Part shown: piece by piece, positions 15,857 through 25,182 of the stretch
Layout of the letters: each line of letters opens with the position of its first letter
How positions within the stretch are numbered: position 1 is the first letter of the stretch
NCBI GenBank assembly: GCA_046343015.1
Contig: JBKDOL010000108.1
Span: forward strand, 1 to 64,000
From: BJ22 sp021298375
GTDB taxonomy: Bacteria; Planctomycetota; Planctomycetia; Pirellulales; Pirellulaceae
Reading direction: 5' to 3'
DNA length: 64,000 nt
Position numbers and translations under genes: made by a program
Notes under the pieces: generated by a model
Told to the model about the DNA's origin: nothing
Seen by the model: the letters and a program-made list of their open reading frames with translations, nothing else
The model's database searches: none

Positions 15857-17014
15857 TTACCCGCCCGCTTGTCGTTCCGGATTCGGGGTTTTGAGCAGCG
15901 GATGGTTCCCCAGCCACCACTTCAGGTGCTCGTCGATCTGCTCGGCGCAGCGCTGGTAAAACTCGACCGGGAGCCCGATCGGATCGCTGATGTCACCGGA
16001 CCCGCGAGCGACGGTATAAGTGCGATTCACTGCGGCGGGAAATTGGGCGAGCAAGGCCTGCCGATGCCCTTCGGTCATGGTCAGGATTAAATCCGCATTC
16101 TGTACGAGACGCTCGGTCACCGGTTGGCTGGAGTGACTCCCGAGATCCACTTCATAGCCGCGCATCGTCTCGACCGCCTGCGAACTGGCCCGGGCTCCGG
16201 GCATGGCGGCCACTCCGGCGGAGTTGATGGAGATTCCCGTTTGGTCCAGTTGCTTCGGGTCGCAACCACAGGCATCGGCGATTCGCTTTTTCAGCAAACC
16301 TTCGGCCATCGGACTGCGACAGGTGTTGCCGGTACAGACCAGCAGAATGTTGAGGCCGCTCATTGTTTTCAGTGTCTGTTCATCCAGGACACCGCTCCGC
16401 AGGATTTGAAGCTTGTCTCCCTCAATTTTTACCACTGTCGAGGGTTGAGAAAACCGGCAAGGCCCGTCATCGAGGATCAAATCGACCGAATTTCCCGCGG
16501 CTGCCAGGACTTCGGCGGCCGTGGTCGCCGACCGCACGGCGTCCAGTTTGGCGGAAGTCATCACCGTCGGACCGGCGGAGAGTCTGAGAACTTGCTGCGT
16601 AACGGGGTGAAAGGGGACCCTGAGACCAATTGCCCCACCCGCGGTGGTTAACTCCTGAACCGAGCGAGAAAGCCGCCGGACGACGCTGTCCGGATGGGGA
16701 CCGGGCAGAACCAGAGTCAGTGGCCCCGGCCAGCAGCGGCGAGCCAAACGCCGGGCCAGGAGCGACATATCCGGGGCGAAATCGAGCGCATCATCGCCGC
16801 TTTTCACGGCAAAGGGCAAATGAAACTGCTCCTCCGGTCGCCGCAACGCCGCCAGCTTGCGCACAGCCGCCTCATTCAGACCATTGGCTGCTATTCCGTA
16901 GACGGTCTCCGTAGGCAAAGCGACCACCTTGCCAGCCGCCAGGGCCTCGACCGCGTAGTGAATCGCATCGCGGGCATCGTCGCTTTTTTTGAGGTCCAGA
17001 ATGTGTGGTGCCAT
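15857..17014 (-). CDS. YrdC/Sua5-domain and low-MW phosphatase fusion protein
   Basis: Residues 1-210 are a YrdC/Sua5/TsaC domain (LPTETVYG at 33-40, WPGPLTLVLPGPHPD, GLRVPFHP), the family making threonylcarbamoyl-AMP for tRNA t6A. Residues 218-380 are a complete low-molecular-weight phosphatase: nucleophile Cys227 and Arg233 in CTGNTCRSPMAEG, and the catalytic Asp in DPIGLP (344-349). Thr231 is where tyrosine phosphatases usually have Ile; Thr is the signature of YwlE-type protein-arginine phosphatases. The YrdC half is divergent: the KxR motif reads ALRRP (Lys lost) and the SxN motif reads TSAK (Asn lost). A Met at 218 could allow a separate phosphatase. The gene precedes rpiB. Confidence 0.88.
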   Translation of the reverse strand: MAPHILDLKKSDDARDAIHYAVEALAAGKVVALPTETVYGIAANGLNEAAVRKLAALRRPEEQFHLPFAVKSGDDALDFAPDMSLLARRLARRCWPGPLTLVLPGPHPDSVVRRLSRSVQELTTAGGAIGLRVPFHPVTQQVLRLSAGPTVMTSAKLDAVRSATTAAEVLAAAGNSVDLILDDGPCRFSQPSTVVKIEGDKLQILRSGVLDEQTLKTMSGLNILLVCTGNTCRSPMAEGLLKKRIADACGCDPKQLDQTGISINSAGVAAMPGARASSQAVETMRGYEVDLGSHSSQPVTERLVQNADLILTMTEGHRQALLAQFPAAVNRTYTVARGSGDISDPIGLPVEFYQRCAEQIDEHLKWWLGNHPLLKTPNPERQAGG

Positions 17015-17240
17015 GGTTTGCGAAACTTCTTTCGCAGCGGAAAAGCGAGCTGTAACGAGCCTTTTTGGGGTGCCGCTCCAGCCAGTACAACGGCCTGCTC
17101 AAGCCTGCGCGACTCCCTTGAGTGCTTAGAATCGCAGACCTGCGGTTTGAAAAAAAGGGGCGGCAACAAAAGGTTCGTGTTCGCAGCAGAAATTCCCTAG
17201 AATCAAGGAGCGTTTCTCGACTCACGCCCCACCGACTCCA

Positions 17241-18401
17241 ATGCACCGCCAACCTCCGAGCCCATCCCCAATCGCCTCTGCTCAAGCCCCGCGGACGACT
17301 TCCCCGCGGACAGGTTCCCCGCGAGCGAACCAACCGGGCGAGACGCAACTGGGCGAGGCCCGGCCGACCAGTCGCGCCGCGACGAGCCGAGCCTGGGGCT
17401 GCTCGGGGCTACGCGGCTGGGCAACCGTTTGTGGCTGGGTGACCGTTTGCCGCTGGGCAACGTTTTGCCGCTGGGCAACCATTTGCTGCGGGGCCAGCGG
17501 ACTGCTGCTGGCCGGGTGCGAGCAGGCCACCCCACCGGGTAACGTGCAAGTCATCGGTCAACGGGGAGTGGATGCGGGGCATTTCTCCAAGCCACGCGCC
17601 ATTGAACTCGACGCCCAAGACCAGTTGTATGTGGTTGACATGACCGGGCGAGTTCAAGTTCTCGACCGCGCGGGGAAGTACCTGCGCAGCTGGCGGACTC
17701 CAGAAATCGCCAATGGAAAGCCCTGTGGATTGGGCTTCTCGCGCGACGGTCTGTTGATGGTTGCGGACACTCATTATTTCCGAGTCCTGTTCTATCAGAC
17801 CGATGGAACTCCGGTGCCCGATCGAACGATCGGCGGATCCAACGGCCGAGCCTTGGGAGAATTTGGATTTGTGACGGACGCGGTCCAAGACCAAACTGGC
17901 AATTATTACGTCTCCGAGTATGGCGACTTCGATCGGATTCAAAAGTTCGACTCCTCGGGAACGCCGCTTTGCCAGTGGGGAGAACACGGCAGCGAGCCGG
18001 GCCAATTTCTCCGTCCTCAAGCCTTGGCAATCGACGAGTCAAATCAGCTTTGGGTCGCAGACGCCTGCAATCACCGGCTGCAGATTTTCGACTTAAACGA
18101 GACTCCCCCCAAACTCGTGCGAGTCCTCGGTCGGGAGGGATCCGGTCCTGGCGAATTCAAATATCCTTACGGAATTTGGCTGGGCCCCGACGACACCATT
18201 CTGGTCGCCGAATTTGGCAACCACCGCGTGCAGAGACTTCGCCGCAGCGGCGAGCAGCTCGCTGTCTTCGGATCGGCCGGACGCGGCCCCGGGCAGTTTC
18301 ACCAACCCTGGTCGCTGGTCCTCAACTCGCAAGGTGAGGTCATCGCGCTCGACTCTTACAATCACCGGCTGCAGAAGTTTCGTTTTGAAACAACGGAATA
18401 A
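17241..18401 (+). CDS. NHL-repeat lipoprotein
   Basis: The body (from about residue 105) has repeated NHL-type beta-propeller blades of the form GxFxxPxxxxxDxxxxxxVxDxxNHRxQ, clearest in GQFLRPQALAIDESNQLWVA then DACNHRLQIF, FGNHRVQRL and DSYNHRLQKF. Blades like these usually bind protein or carbohydrate ligands. LLLAGCEQ near residue 94 is a lipobox, so the mature protein is probably anchored to a membrane. The first 80 residues are odd: Pro/Arg-rich, then four copies of a W-(A/V)-T-x-C unit produced by an 18 bp DNA repeat. The biological start could therefore lie downstream of ATG 17241, but no better start codon is evident. Confidence 0.82.
   Translation: MHRQPPSPSPIASAQAPRTTSPRTGSPRANQPGETQLGEARPTSRAATSRAWGCSGLRGWATVCGWVTVCRWATFCRWATICCGASGLLLAGCEQATPPGNVQVIGQRGVDAGHFSKPRAIELDAQDQLYVVDMTGRVQVLDRAGKYLRSWRTPEIANGKPCGLGFSRDGLLMVADTHYFRVLFYQTDGTPVPDRTIGGSNGRALGEFGFVTDAVQDQTGNYYVSEYGDFDRIQKFDSSGTPLCQWGEHGSEPGQFLRPQALAIDESNQLWVADACNHRLQIFDLNETPPKLVRVLGREGSGPGEFKYPYGIWLGPDDTILVAEFGNHRVQRLRRSGEQLAVFGSAGRGPGQFHQPWSLVLNSQGEVIALDSYNHRLQKFRFETTE
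17415..17486 (+). repeat. 18 bp tandem repeat inside the lipoprotein signal region
   Basis: Four 18 bp units of the GGCTGGGCAACCGTTTGT type encode WATVCG, WVTVCR, WATFCR and WATICC in frame, just before the lipobox of the NHL protein. The unit length is a multiple of three, so copy-number change would keep the frame. Confidence 0.9.
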
Positions 18402-18779
18402 GTTCCGACTGCCGAGCGGCTGCGGTTTGGCGAAGAGTCCGCTCTGCGCTGGGCCGCAAATGGTCGTTTCCCCCTCCCCGCTGGTGGACGACGGATGCCT
18501 CGCGAGCAGCACGTCGCAGGCGAGGCTTGAGCAAGCTCACGATTTTTTCGGTCCGCCGGATCGCAACGTCCGGCGGGAGAGCAGCAGCCAGCGGCTACCC
18601 GGCAAACAGTCAAAGCCGAAAATCGGACGGGGAGATTTGGAAGAAGAGTTTCGGGAACCCCAAAGCGTGAGAGGCTACCGAATGCTAAACTGGAGAAGTT
18701 GCGGTGCGGGAGAGGAATTTCCGCCCCACAAGCACTTGGCAGTCGGAGCGGGGTTCCAATTTTTCGGAGGGCGACTGAC

Positions 18780-19856
18780 ATGGACACGGCAAGCAAGGTG
18801 AAGGCTGGCTCGGAGAGCACGATGGATGCGACAGCAAAAGTGAACGCAGGGAAAGTGAACGCTGGAAAAGAGCATTGGATTGGGTTCGACCTCGGCGGCA
18901 CCAAGATGCTGGCCGAAGTCTTTGACGAAAAATTCAACGTCGTTGGTCGCTGCCGAAAAAAGACGAAAGGCCACGAGGGCAAAGACGTCGGGCTGAAGCG
19001 AATCAATGCCGTGATCCGCGAGGCTTTGGAGCAATCCCAGCTGAAGCCCGCTCAAATTACCGGCCTGGGAATTGGCTGTCCCGGACCGCTCGATCTGAAG
19101 AAGGGGCTTATCCGGGAGGCACCGAATCTGGGCTGGGAAAACGTCCCGATTCGCAAATCGATTGAGGATGAGTTTGGCATTCCGGTCACCGTCGGCAACG
19201 ATGTCGATTTCGGAGTGTACGGCGAGTACAACTTCGGCGCGGCTCAGGACGCCCGGTGCGTGGTCGGCCTCTTTCCGGGAACGGGCATCGGCGGGGGTTG
19301 TGTTTACGAGGGCAGGATTTTCCGCGGAGCCAATTCGACCTGTATGGAGATCGGGCACATTCCGATGGCCCTCGGCGGCGTGCTGGACGGAGCGGGAAAC
19401 GCCGGGACGCTCGAGTCGATCGCCTCGCGGCTGGCGATATCGGGTGCCGCCGCTCAAGCCGCCTTTCGCGGGGCCGCGCCGCACCTGAAGTCCATTGCGG
19501 GAACGGACATTGCTGAAATCCGCAGCGCCCAACTCGCGGAAGCGATTGAAAAAGGGGACAAGATGGTGCGGCTGATCGTGGAGACAGCCAGCGAGTATTT
19601 GGCCTTGGGCGTGGTCACGATGATTCATCTTCTGGCCCCGGATGTGATTGTCCTCGGGGGTGGCTTGGTCGAAGCGATGCCCGAGCTGTTTGTGGAGACC
19701 ATTTCGAAAGAGGTCAAACGGCGGGTCCTCCCCTCGATGCGGGAAATTTATGAAATCGTCCCAGCGAAACTGGGTGACCAGGCGACGGTGATGGGCGCAG
19801 CGGCGGCAGCTCGACAAGCCATTCGGGAACTCGACGACCTGGCTCGCAACGCCTAG
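18780..19856 (+). CDS. ROK-family sugar kinase (glucokinase-like)
   Basis: ATG 18780 is preceded by GGAGGG. After a Lys/Ala/Gly-rich N-terminal extension of about 30 residues (KVNAGKVNAG), the protein has the ATPase motif IGFDLGGTKMLA, the GIGCPGPLD motif, TVGNDVDFGVYGEYNFGAA with the catalytic Asp, and GLFPGTGIGGGCVYEG. GHIPM carries the usual ROK His, but the zinc-binding CxCGxxGCxE segment is replaced by GGVLDGAGNAGTLES, so the structural zinc site is absent. It probably phosphorylates glucose or a related hexose; specificity cannot be read from the sequence. It stands alone on the + strand. Confidence 0.88.
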   Translation: MDTASKVKAGSESTMDATAKVNAGKVNAGKEHWIGFDLGGTKMLAEVFDEKFNVVGRCRKKTKGHEGKDVGLKRINAVIREALEQSQLKPAQITGLGIGCPGPLDLKKGLIREAPNLGWENVPIRKSIEDEFGIPVTVGNDVDFGVYGEYNFGAAQDARCVVGLFPGTGIGGGCVYEGRIFRGANSTCMEIGHIPMALGGVLDGAGNAGTLESIASRLAISGAAAQAAFRGAAPHLKSIAGTDIAEIRSAQLAEAIEKGDKMVRLIVETASEYLALGVVTMIHLLAPDVIVLGGGLVEAMPELFVETISKEVKRRVLPSMREIYEIVPAKLGDQATVMGAAAAARQAIRELDDLARNA

Positions 19857-21045
19857 CGACCGCCGGACGGGAATCCGGCGAGACGGGCCAGCGGCCCCGG
19901 ACTGGCAAACTAACCGGTTTTCGCAGACCGGCGGGCTGGGCTCGAACGCAGTTTGGGCTGGCCACCGGGCCGGAGTCGGCGAAATTTCGGTTAACGGCTG
20001 ACCAAGCCCCGTTAATTCAAGCGGGTGGTGACGAGCCCAAGATTGCGTCGACAGGCAACGGGAACCGCCCCGCCAGAGCGTACTTCGGGACTGGTTTTCC
20101 CAGAGGCTCAAGCCGGCTGGGGCCCCGAAAACGAGGATGTTCCCTCGAGGATGCCCGGTTCGGGGTGGCGCCTGGAATCCCGCGGGACGGTCTGCAAACT
20201 GTGCGCTCTCGGTTTCAATTCGGCCTTGCGGCGACGAATCTGCCCTTCCTCAAACGGCTGAAATAACTAAGATTACACTCTGCAAGAGTTCGATTTTGCG
20301 CTGAACCTCCCCGCTCTGGCTTGGTGGCTTCCCCCCCTCGTATTGGATGCCGTCCGACAGCTTGCTTTCAAAACAGGGAGAGCATTGCAGGATGGCGATC
20401 GCGGGTTGATACCTGCCTGAGCTTCGAACTCGATTTCCTCTCCCCCCACCCGGCTTGGCTCTCCCGACATCCGGTTTGGCATCTGGTTGAGACTGGAGTT
20501 TGCAGGAGGCCTGATTAACGGCCAGTGCCGCAGACTAACCACGAACTCGTCAGCTTGTTGAAACCGCGTTTGTCTGAAAGCCCGGACAAATTGGGGATGC
20601 CGACGCCGCAACCAAGGCTGCGATGGACGGGCCGTGATGGACAGGCTGTGATGTACAGGCTGTGATGTTTAGGCTGGGGGCGATGTTGGTGCTGATGAAC
20701 CAGCAGCGAACCGGGTTGCGGCTGGGGATAAATTGCAGTTGATCGGAAGTCATGCGGAAGGTTCGCGACTCGCCACGGCGAGCAGCGGCTTGTGCCGCGG
20801 CATCTCACCTGGACTCCGGGTGCGAGATTCCGGGTGCGAAAGGCTTCTTTGTGCTAACGACTTCTGGGTGCGAACACGCCACAGGATGAGTTCGGGAGCA
20901 TGCGGTCGGGGCGACAGGACGACAGCGAAACAAGCTTGAACAACGGCTCATTTTTTTAATTGCTGGCTTTCCGAAAAAGGTCAGCGACGAGAACGGGCCG
21001 AAACAAAAATCGGGCAGATGGACTATTTCCAGTAACGGTGGACAA
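19857..21045. other. Long spacer before fusA
   Basis: About 1.2 kb separates the ROK gene from fusA. I see no protein gene with a family match and no RNA gene. It contains a 14 bp tandem array (20620-20675). The fusA promoter is expected near the AT-richer part around 20940-21020; the fusA ribosome binding site is GGTGGA just before the ATG. Confidence 0.45.
20620..20675. repeat. 14 bp tandem repeat, 4 imperfect copies
   Basis: Units GCGATGGACGGGCC, GTGATGGACAGGCT, GTGATGTACAGGCT and GTGATGTTTAGGCT are contiguous, each differing by a few bases from the previous one. Confidence 0.9.
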
Positions 21046-23148
21046 ATGAACCTCAAGAATGTGCGTAACATTGGTATTTCGGCTCACATCGACTCGGGCA
21101 AAACGACCTTGAGCGAGCGGATCCTGTTCTACACAGGCCGCATCCACAAGATCGAAGAGGTCAAGGGCGGTGGCGATGGCGCAACCATGGACCACATGGA
21201 ACTGGAAAAGGAACGCGGGATCACGATCACCAGCGCCGCGACCAGCGTCACCTGGGGTGATTACAAAATCAACCTGATCGACACCCCCGGCCACGTGGAC
21301 TTTACCGTCGAGGTCGAACGCAGTTTGCGCGTGCTCGACGGGGCCATCCTCGTCCTCTGTGCCGTCGGTGGGGTTCAGGCCCAGTCGCTGACCGTGGACC
21401 GCCAGATGAAGCGGTACCACGTTCCCCGCCTGGCGTTCATCAACAAAATGGACCGCACCGGTGCCGATCACAATCGCGTCTGCAAGCAGATGAGGGAAAA
21501 GCTCGGCGCCAATGCGGTGCTGATGCAGATTCCGATCGGAACGGGCGAGAACTTCGAAGCCGTTATCGACCTGGTGACCATGAAGTCGTATTGGTTCGAC
21601 GGCACCAAGGGCGAAAAAGTCCGGGTCGAAGAAGTTCCCGCCAACCAACTCGAAGAAGCTCAGGCGGCCCGGCAGGAAATGCTCGAGTCGTTGGCGATGT
21701 TTAACGACCAGATGATGGAAATGCTGCTCAGCGAAGAGCCCATTCCCGAGGACCTGATTCACGAAGTCACGCGGAACGCTTGCCAGCATCAAGGGCTGAC
21801 CCCGGTCTTTCTGGGAACGGCCTTCAAGAACAAGGGTGTCCAGCCCTTGCTGGACGCGGTCGTGCGTTACCTCCCCTCGCCTCTGGATCGTCAAATCAAG
21901 GCGAAGGAGCACGCAGCTCCGCACAACGAGTTCCCGCTCTCTCCCGACCCGAACGGCAAGTTTGTCGGCATGGCTTTCAAGATCGTGGAAGACCCGTATG
22001 GCCAGCTGACCTACACCCGCATCTACCAAGGTACCTGCAAGAAGGGCGAAATGTACTTCAACCAGCGTACCGGGAAGAAGGAGCGGTTCAGCCGCATCGT
22101 CCGGATGCACGCCGACAAGCGCGAGGAAATCGACGAGGCTTCGGCTGGCGACATCATCGCCATCATGGGCATCGATTGCGCCAGCGGTGATACGTACGGC
22201 TCCGAGCCCGGCCTTTGCTCGCTCGAGAGCATGTACGTGCCCGAGCCCGTCATCAAGATGGCCGTCCAGCCCAAGGAGCGTTCGAACATCGACAAGCTCG
22301 GCAAGGCGTTGCAGCGTTTCCGCAAGGAAGACCCGACTTTCAAGGTCTTCACCGACGAAGAAACGGGCGAAACGATCATCGCCGGGATGGGTGAGCTGCA
22401 CCTCGACATTTACGTCGAACGCATTCGCCGCGAGTACAAGCTGGATGTTGAAGTGGGCGCTCCCAAGGTCAGCTACCGTGAAAAGCCGACCCAGCAGGTC
22501 GAATTCAACTACAAGCACAAGAAGCAGACGGGCGGTTCCGGGCAGTACGCCCACATCGTCGGTACCTTCGAAATCCTCCCGGACGAGTCTGAAGAGTCGT
22601 TCCAGTTCATCGACGCGATCGTCAGCGGTCGTATTCCCAAGGAGTACATTCCTTCGGTGGAGAAGGGAATGCGTTCGATGATCGACAAGGGTACGCTGGC
22701 CGAATTCCCGGTGGTCAACTTCTGCTGCCACCTCAAGGACGGTTCGTACCACGATGTCGACAGCTCGGACATGGCGTTCCAAATCTGTGCCAAAGACTGC
22801 TTCCGGGAATACTTCCCCAAGACCAAGCCAGTTCTGCTGGAACCGGTTATGCGACTGGAAATCGAAGCTCCGGAATCGTTCCAAGGCGGGATCGTCGGCG
22901 ACATTACTTCTCGCCGCGGCATCATCGAGTCGACCGACATGCAGTCGGACGGCAACATGATCGTGATTTGCGAAGTCCCGCTCTCCGAAACCTTCGGTTA
23001 CGCCACCGACCTCCGCAGCTTGACTCAAGGTCGCGGAACCTTCTCGATGGAACTCAAGGGTTACCGTCGCGCTCCAATGAGCGTTCAGGAAGAAGTGATC
23101 GCCGACCGCAAGGCTCAAAAGGAAGGTAAACTGGCCGGCGCCCGCTAA
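21046..23148 (+). CDS. fusA: Elongation factor G
   Basis: The 700-residue protein has all EF-G domains: G1 (AHIDSGKTTLSERI), switch region (ERGITITSAAT), G3 (DTPGHVDFTVEVERSL), G4 (NKMDRTGAD), domain II, domain III with GMGELHLDIYVERI, domain IV with KPTQQVEFNYKHKKQTGGSG followed by QYAH, and the C-terminal domain with RGIIES. It drives GTP-dependent translocation and, with RRF, ribosome recycling. Codon use is strongly biased, as for a highly expressed gene. It is not in a str operon with rpsL/rpsG but monocistronic with its own terminator. Bacteria of this phylum often encode several EF-G paralogues; this one has the canonical motifs. Confidence 0.96.
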   Translation: MNLKNVRNIGISAHIDSGKTTLSERILFYTGRIHKIEEVKGGGDGATMDHMELEKERGITITSAATSVTWGDYKINLIDTPGHVDFTVEVERSLRVLDGAILVLCAVGGVQAQSLTVDRQMKRYHVPRLAFINKMDRTGADHNRVCKQMREKLGANAVLMQIPIGTGENFEAVIDLVTMKSYWFDGTKGEKVRVEEVPANQLEEAQAARQEMLESLAMFNDQMMEMLLSEEPIPEDLIHEVTRNACQHQGLTPVFLGTAFKNKGVQPLLDAVVRYLPSPLDRQIKAKEHAAPHNEFPLSPDPNGKFVGMAFKIVEDPYGQLTYTRIYQGTCKKGEMYFNQRTGKKERFSRIVRMHADKREEIDEASAGDIIAIMGIDCASGDTYGSEPGLCSLESMYVPEPVIKMAVQPKERSNIDKLGKALQRFRKEDPTFKVFTDEETGETIIAGMGELHLDIYVERIRREYKLDVEVGAPKVSYREKPTQQVEFNYKHKKQTGGSGQYAHIVGTFEILPDESEESFQFIDAIVSGRIPKEYIPSVEKGMRSMIDKGTLAEFPVVNFCCHLKDGSYHDVDSSDMAFQICAKDCFREYFPKTKPVLLEPVMRLEIEAPESFQGGIVGDITSRRGIIESTDMQSDGNMIVICEVPLSETFGYATDLRSLTQGRGTFSMELKGYRRAPMSVQEEVIADRKAQKEGKLAGAR

Positions 23149-23188
23149 TCCGGACGACCAACCAGCAACAAATTGATTCTCAACCGAT

Positions 23189-23222
23189 CAGGGCAGCGTT
23201 AAAAACGCTGCCCTGTTTTTTT
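23189..23222 (+). terminator. Rho-independent terminator of fusA
   Basis: A perfect 12 bp stem (CAGGGCAGCGTT at 23189-23200 with its complement at 23204-23215) has a 3-base loop and is followed by seven T. It starts 41 bp past the fusA stop. Confidence 0.96.
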
Positions 23223-23721
23223 GGGAAACGATCGTTCGACCTGCCTAGCTCCGGTGCACCACCCCATCGCTACCGGGTTTTGACACCAGCCCTGCCGTGC
23301 GGCGACACCAGCAAAGATAAGCAAAGTGGAGCTGGCGGGACGCGAGGATCCCCCGGCGACCGCACTGAACCTGCCCGTCTCAGTTGCAATTCGCGCTCTC
23401 TTGCTCAGCCCCGTCCGCGTGGCAGCCCTCAACATCCCGGCCCAGTCTCTCGACTTCCAATTGCACCTTGAAGGCTGAAAACCTCGCCTATGGGACGCCT
23501 TGCTCACTCAGCCAGACAATCCAGGTTTTTATAGCCCAAACCCACTTTCAACCGGGCGATTACGCACGGAGACCTGAATGCTTGGGCCCACGATCTGCTA
23601 ATCGAAGCGCGAAATCCACCCCGGCTGTGCCTCGAAACGGCTTGGCGCGCGGTTTGCACTCGTTCAATCGAGTTTGTTTTGCTTTCGAGACGAAAAAACT
23701 CGTTACCAGAAGGGAAAGGCC

Positions 23722-25086
23722 ATGGCTTCAAAAACTGCGATCACATTTGCGGCAGCGCTACTTTTGCTATGTGGACCAGCGACCGACTTGGCGCGCGGCC
23801 AAGCCGTCGCGCCGACTGAGCAGCCAAAGCCTCCCACGTTCCAACCGCAAAAGTACACCCTTCGATGGAAGTTTCAGCCGGGCGAAATCATCAAGGTAGA
23901 GCAGAAATTCGATACGCAATATCAGATGCGGAAGGAATCCTTGTTGCTTGAGTACAAGTATTACTGGGTTGTCCGTGCAGTCGAGAAAAGCGGTGATGCA
24001 AAAATTGGAATTGTGTTCGAAGACCTAAGTATCTCTGACAGGAAAAACGAAAGGAATTATCAAGCTTCAGCTGAGGATAAGAGCAATGTTGACAACCAGC
24101 GGAACGAGCGTAGCCCATTGATTTATGAAGCTCGGACATTGCTTCAGTCGGAGGTGGAGTTGTTGGTGACACCGGATGGAGGAACCGGGATACTCCGCGG
24201 GGCCGCTTCACTCCCTAACATTCGGATGTTTACACCGGGTGACTTACCGGGATTACCTGAGCGCTCGGTTGCGGTCGGCGAGTCTTGGAGAGTCCCTGTG
24301 GGGATCCAAGCCATTTCTGGTGAGGCCACTAGCACGCTAGCTAAAGTCGAAGAAGTCGAGGGGCGCCAAATTGCCCTGATCGAGACAGTGGTCAACTGGG
24401 GACAAATGGCTCAGCAGTATCAGCACGATCTAATGGTCCAGGTTGAGCCCTCGAAAGTTGTCGCACGCTTTGACATCGAGGCCGGAAAATTCCTCGAGGA
24501 AGAGAACGGCATGAAGATGAAAGTCCTTGCTCCCCAAAAGCCGGGGCAATCCAAGTCGGACCCACCCAAAACGGTAGAAACCGTTTCGATGGAAATCGAA
24601 CGTCGCCTCTCAGCAGCGCTCGCCGCTCCGAGCTCTCGTCCGATGAATGGCGAATATGTGCTCGCGTTCGCTCAAGATCAGTTCAAAAGCGTGGTTCTGG
24701 CCGGAGAACGCATGCTTAAGCCTACCGACCCGCCTTTGACAACCAGAGAAATGATGAATGTCCATTTCTACCACGATTGGGAAGACTCAGACGGTGATAA
24801 CTCACCGATGTCTTGGGAACTCAAAGACATAAATCGACGTTTCACCGCCGACGAGACGATCCGCTGCCTGATCACAATGTTAGGCATGGAAAATCGCCGG
24901 GTGAGAATGGACATTGTTGACGGCTTTGGAAATGAGCTTCATTCCAACGCAATTCCTATCAAATCGGGCCCAGCCTCTTTCGCGGGAAGCGAAACCGAGC
25001 TCCCTGAGGGGATCTATTTCTACGAGTTTTTTATCGACAATCAGTTTGAGCTGCGCGTTCCCGTGCATGTCGTACCGGGAAAATAG
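23722..25086 (+). CDS. Secreted protein of unknown function (454 aa)
   Basis: ATG 23722 follows AGGGAAAGG and gives a signal peptide (MASKTAITFAAALLLLCGPA). The mature protein is beta-rich, with YTLRWKFQPGEIIKVEQKF at its start and a DUF6263-like look (SRGPxTVxE-type segments are absent, so this is a loose similarity only). A central part includes SVAVGESWRVPV, and the C-terminal 110 residues contain a ligand-type beta domain ending ELRVPVHVVPGK. Codon use is less GC-biased than in neighbours (AGG, TTG, CTA occur), which may signal later acquisition or low expression. It is monocistronic and followed by an inverted-repeat element. Confidence 0.65.
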   Translation: MASKTAITFAAALLLLCGPATDLARGQAVAPTEQPKPPTFQPQKYTLRWKFQPGEIIKVEQKFDTQYQMRKESLLLEYKYYWVVRAVEKSGDAKIGIVFEDLSISDRKNERNYQASAEDKSNVDNQRNERSPLIYEARTLLQSEVELLVTPDGGTGILRGAASLPNIRMFTPGDLPGLPERSVAVGESWRVPVGIQAISGEATSTLAKVEEVEGRQIALIETVVNWGQMAQQYQHDLMVQVEPSKVVARFDIEAGKFLEEENGMKMKVLAPQKPGQSKSDPPKTVETVSMEIERRLSAALAAPSSRPMNGEYVLAFAQDQFKSVVLAGERMLKPTDPPLTTREMMNVHFYHDWEDSDGDNSPMSWELKDINRRFTADETIRCLITMLGMENRRVRMDIVDGFGNELHSNAIPIKSGPASFAGSETELPEGIYFYEFFIDNQFELRVPVHVVPGK

Positions 25087-25098
25087 CCGTTGAAAAAA

Positions 25099-25182
25099 GG
25101 GGGCAGGCGCTGGCTCGATCTTGGGCGCTGCATCCCCCTAACTCCTCACGCTCGCTCAACCGTCGAGCTTGGTGCCTGCCCC
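25099..25182. repeat. REP-like imperfect palindrome element
   Basis: GGGGGCAGGCGCTGGCTCGA at the left end is nearly the reverse complement of TCGAGCTTGGTGCCTGCCCC at 25163-25182, with about 45 bp between that also contain CGCTCGCTCAACCGTCGAG. The whole 84 bp can fold into one long hairpin. It looks like a dispersed REP/REPIN-type or miniature inverted-repeat element, placed just after the stop of the secreted-protein gene. Only one copy is in this window. The rest of the 25087-25549 spacer holds no gene that I can see. Confidence 0.65.

Noticed and set aside
18675..20111. 478-codon minus-strand frame opposite the ROK kinase
   Set aside because: It is a shadow of the ROK coding strand with no motif of its own.
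20956..23118. Very long antisense open frame (720 codons) opposite fusA
   Set aside because: It mirrors the third-codon-position bias of a highly expressed GC-rich gene; the + strand encodes complete EF-G.
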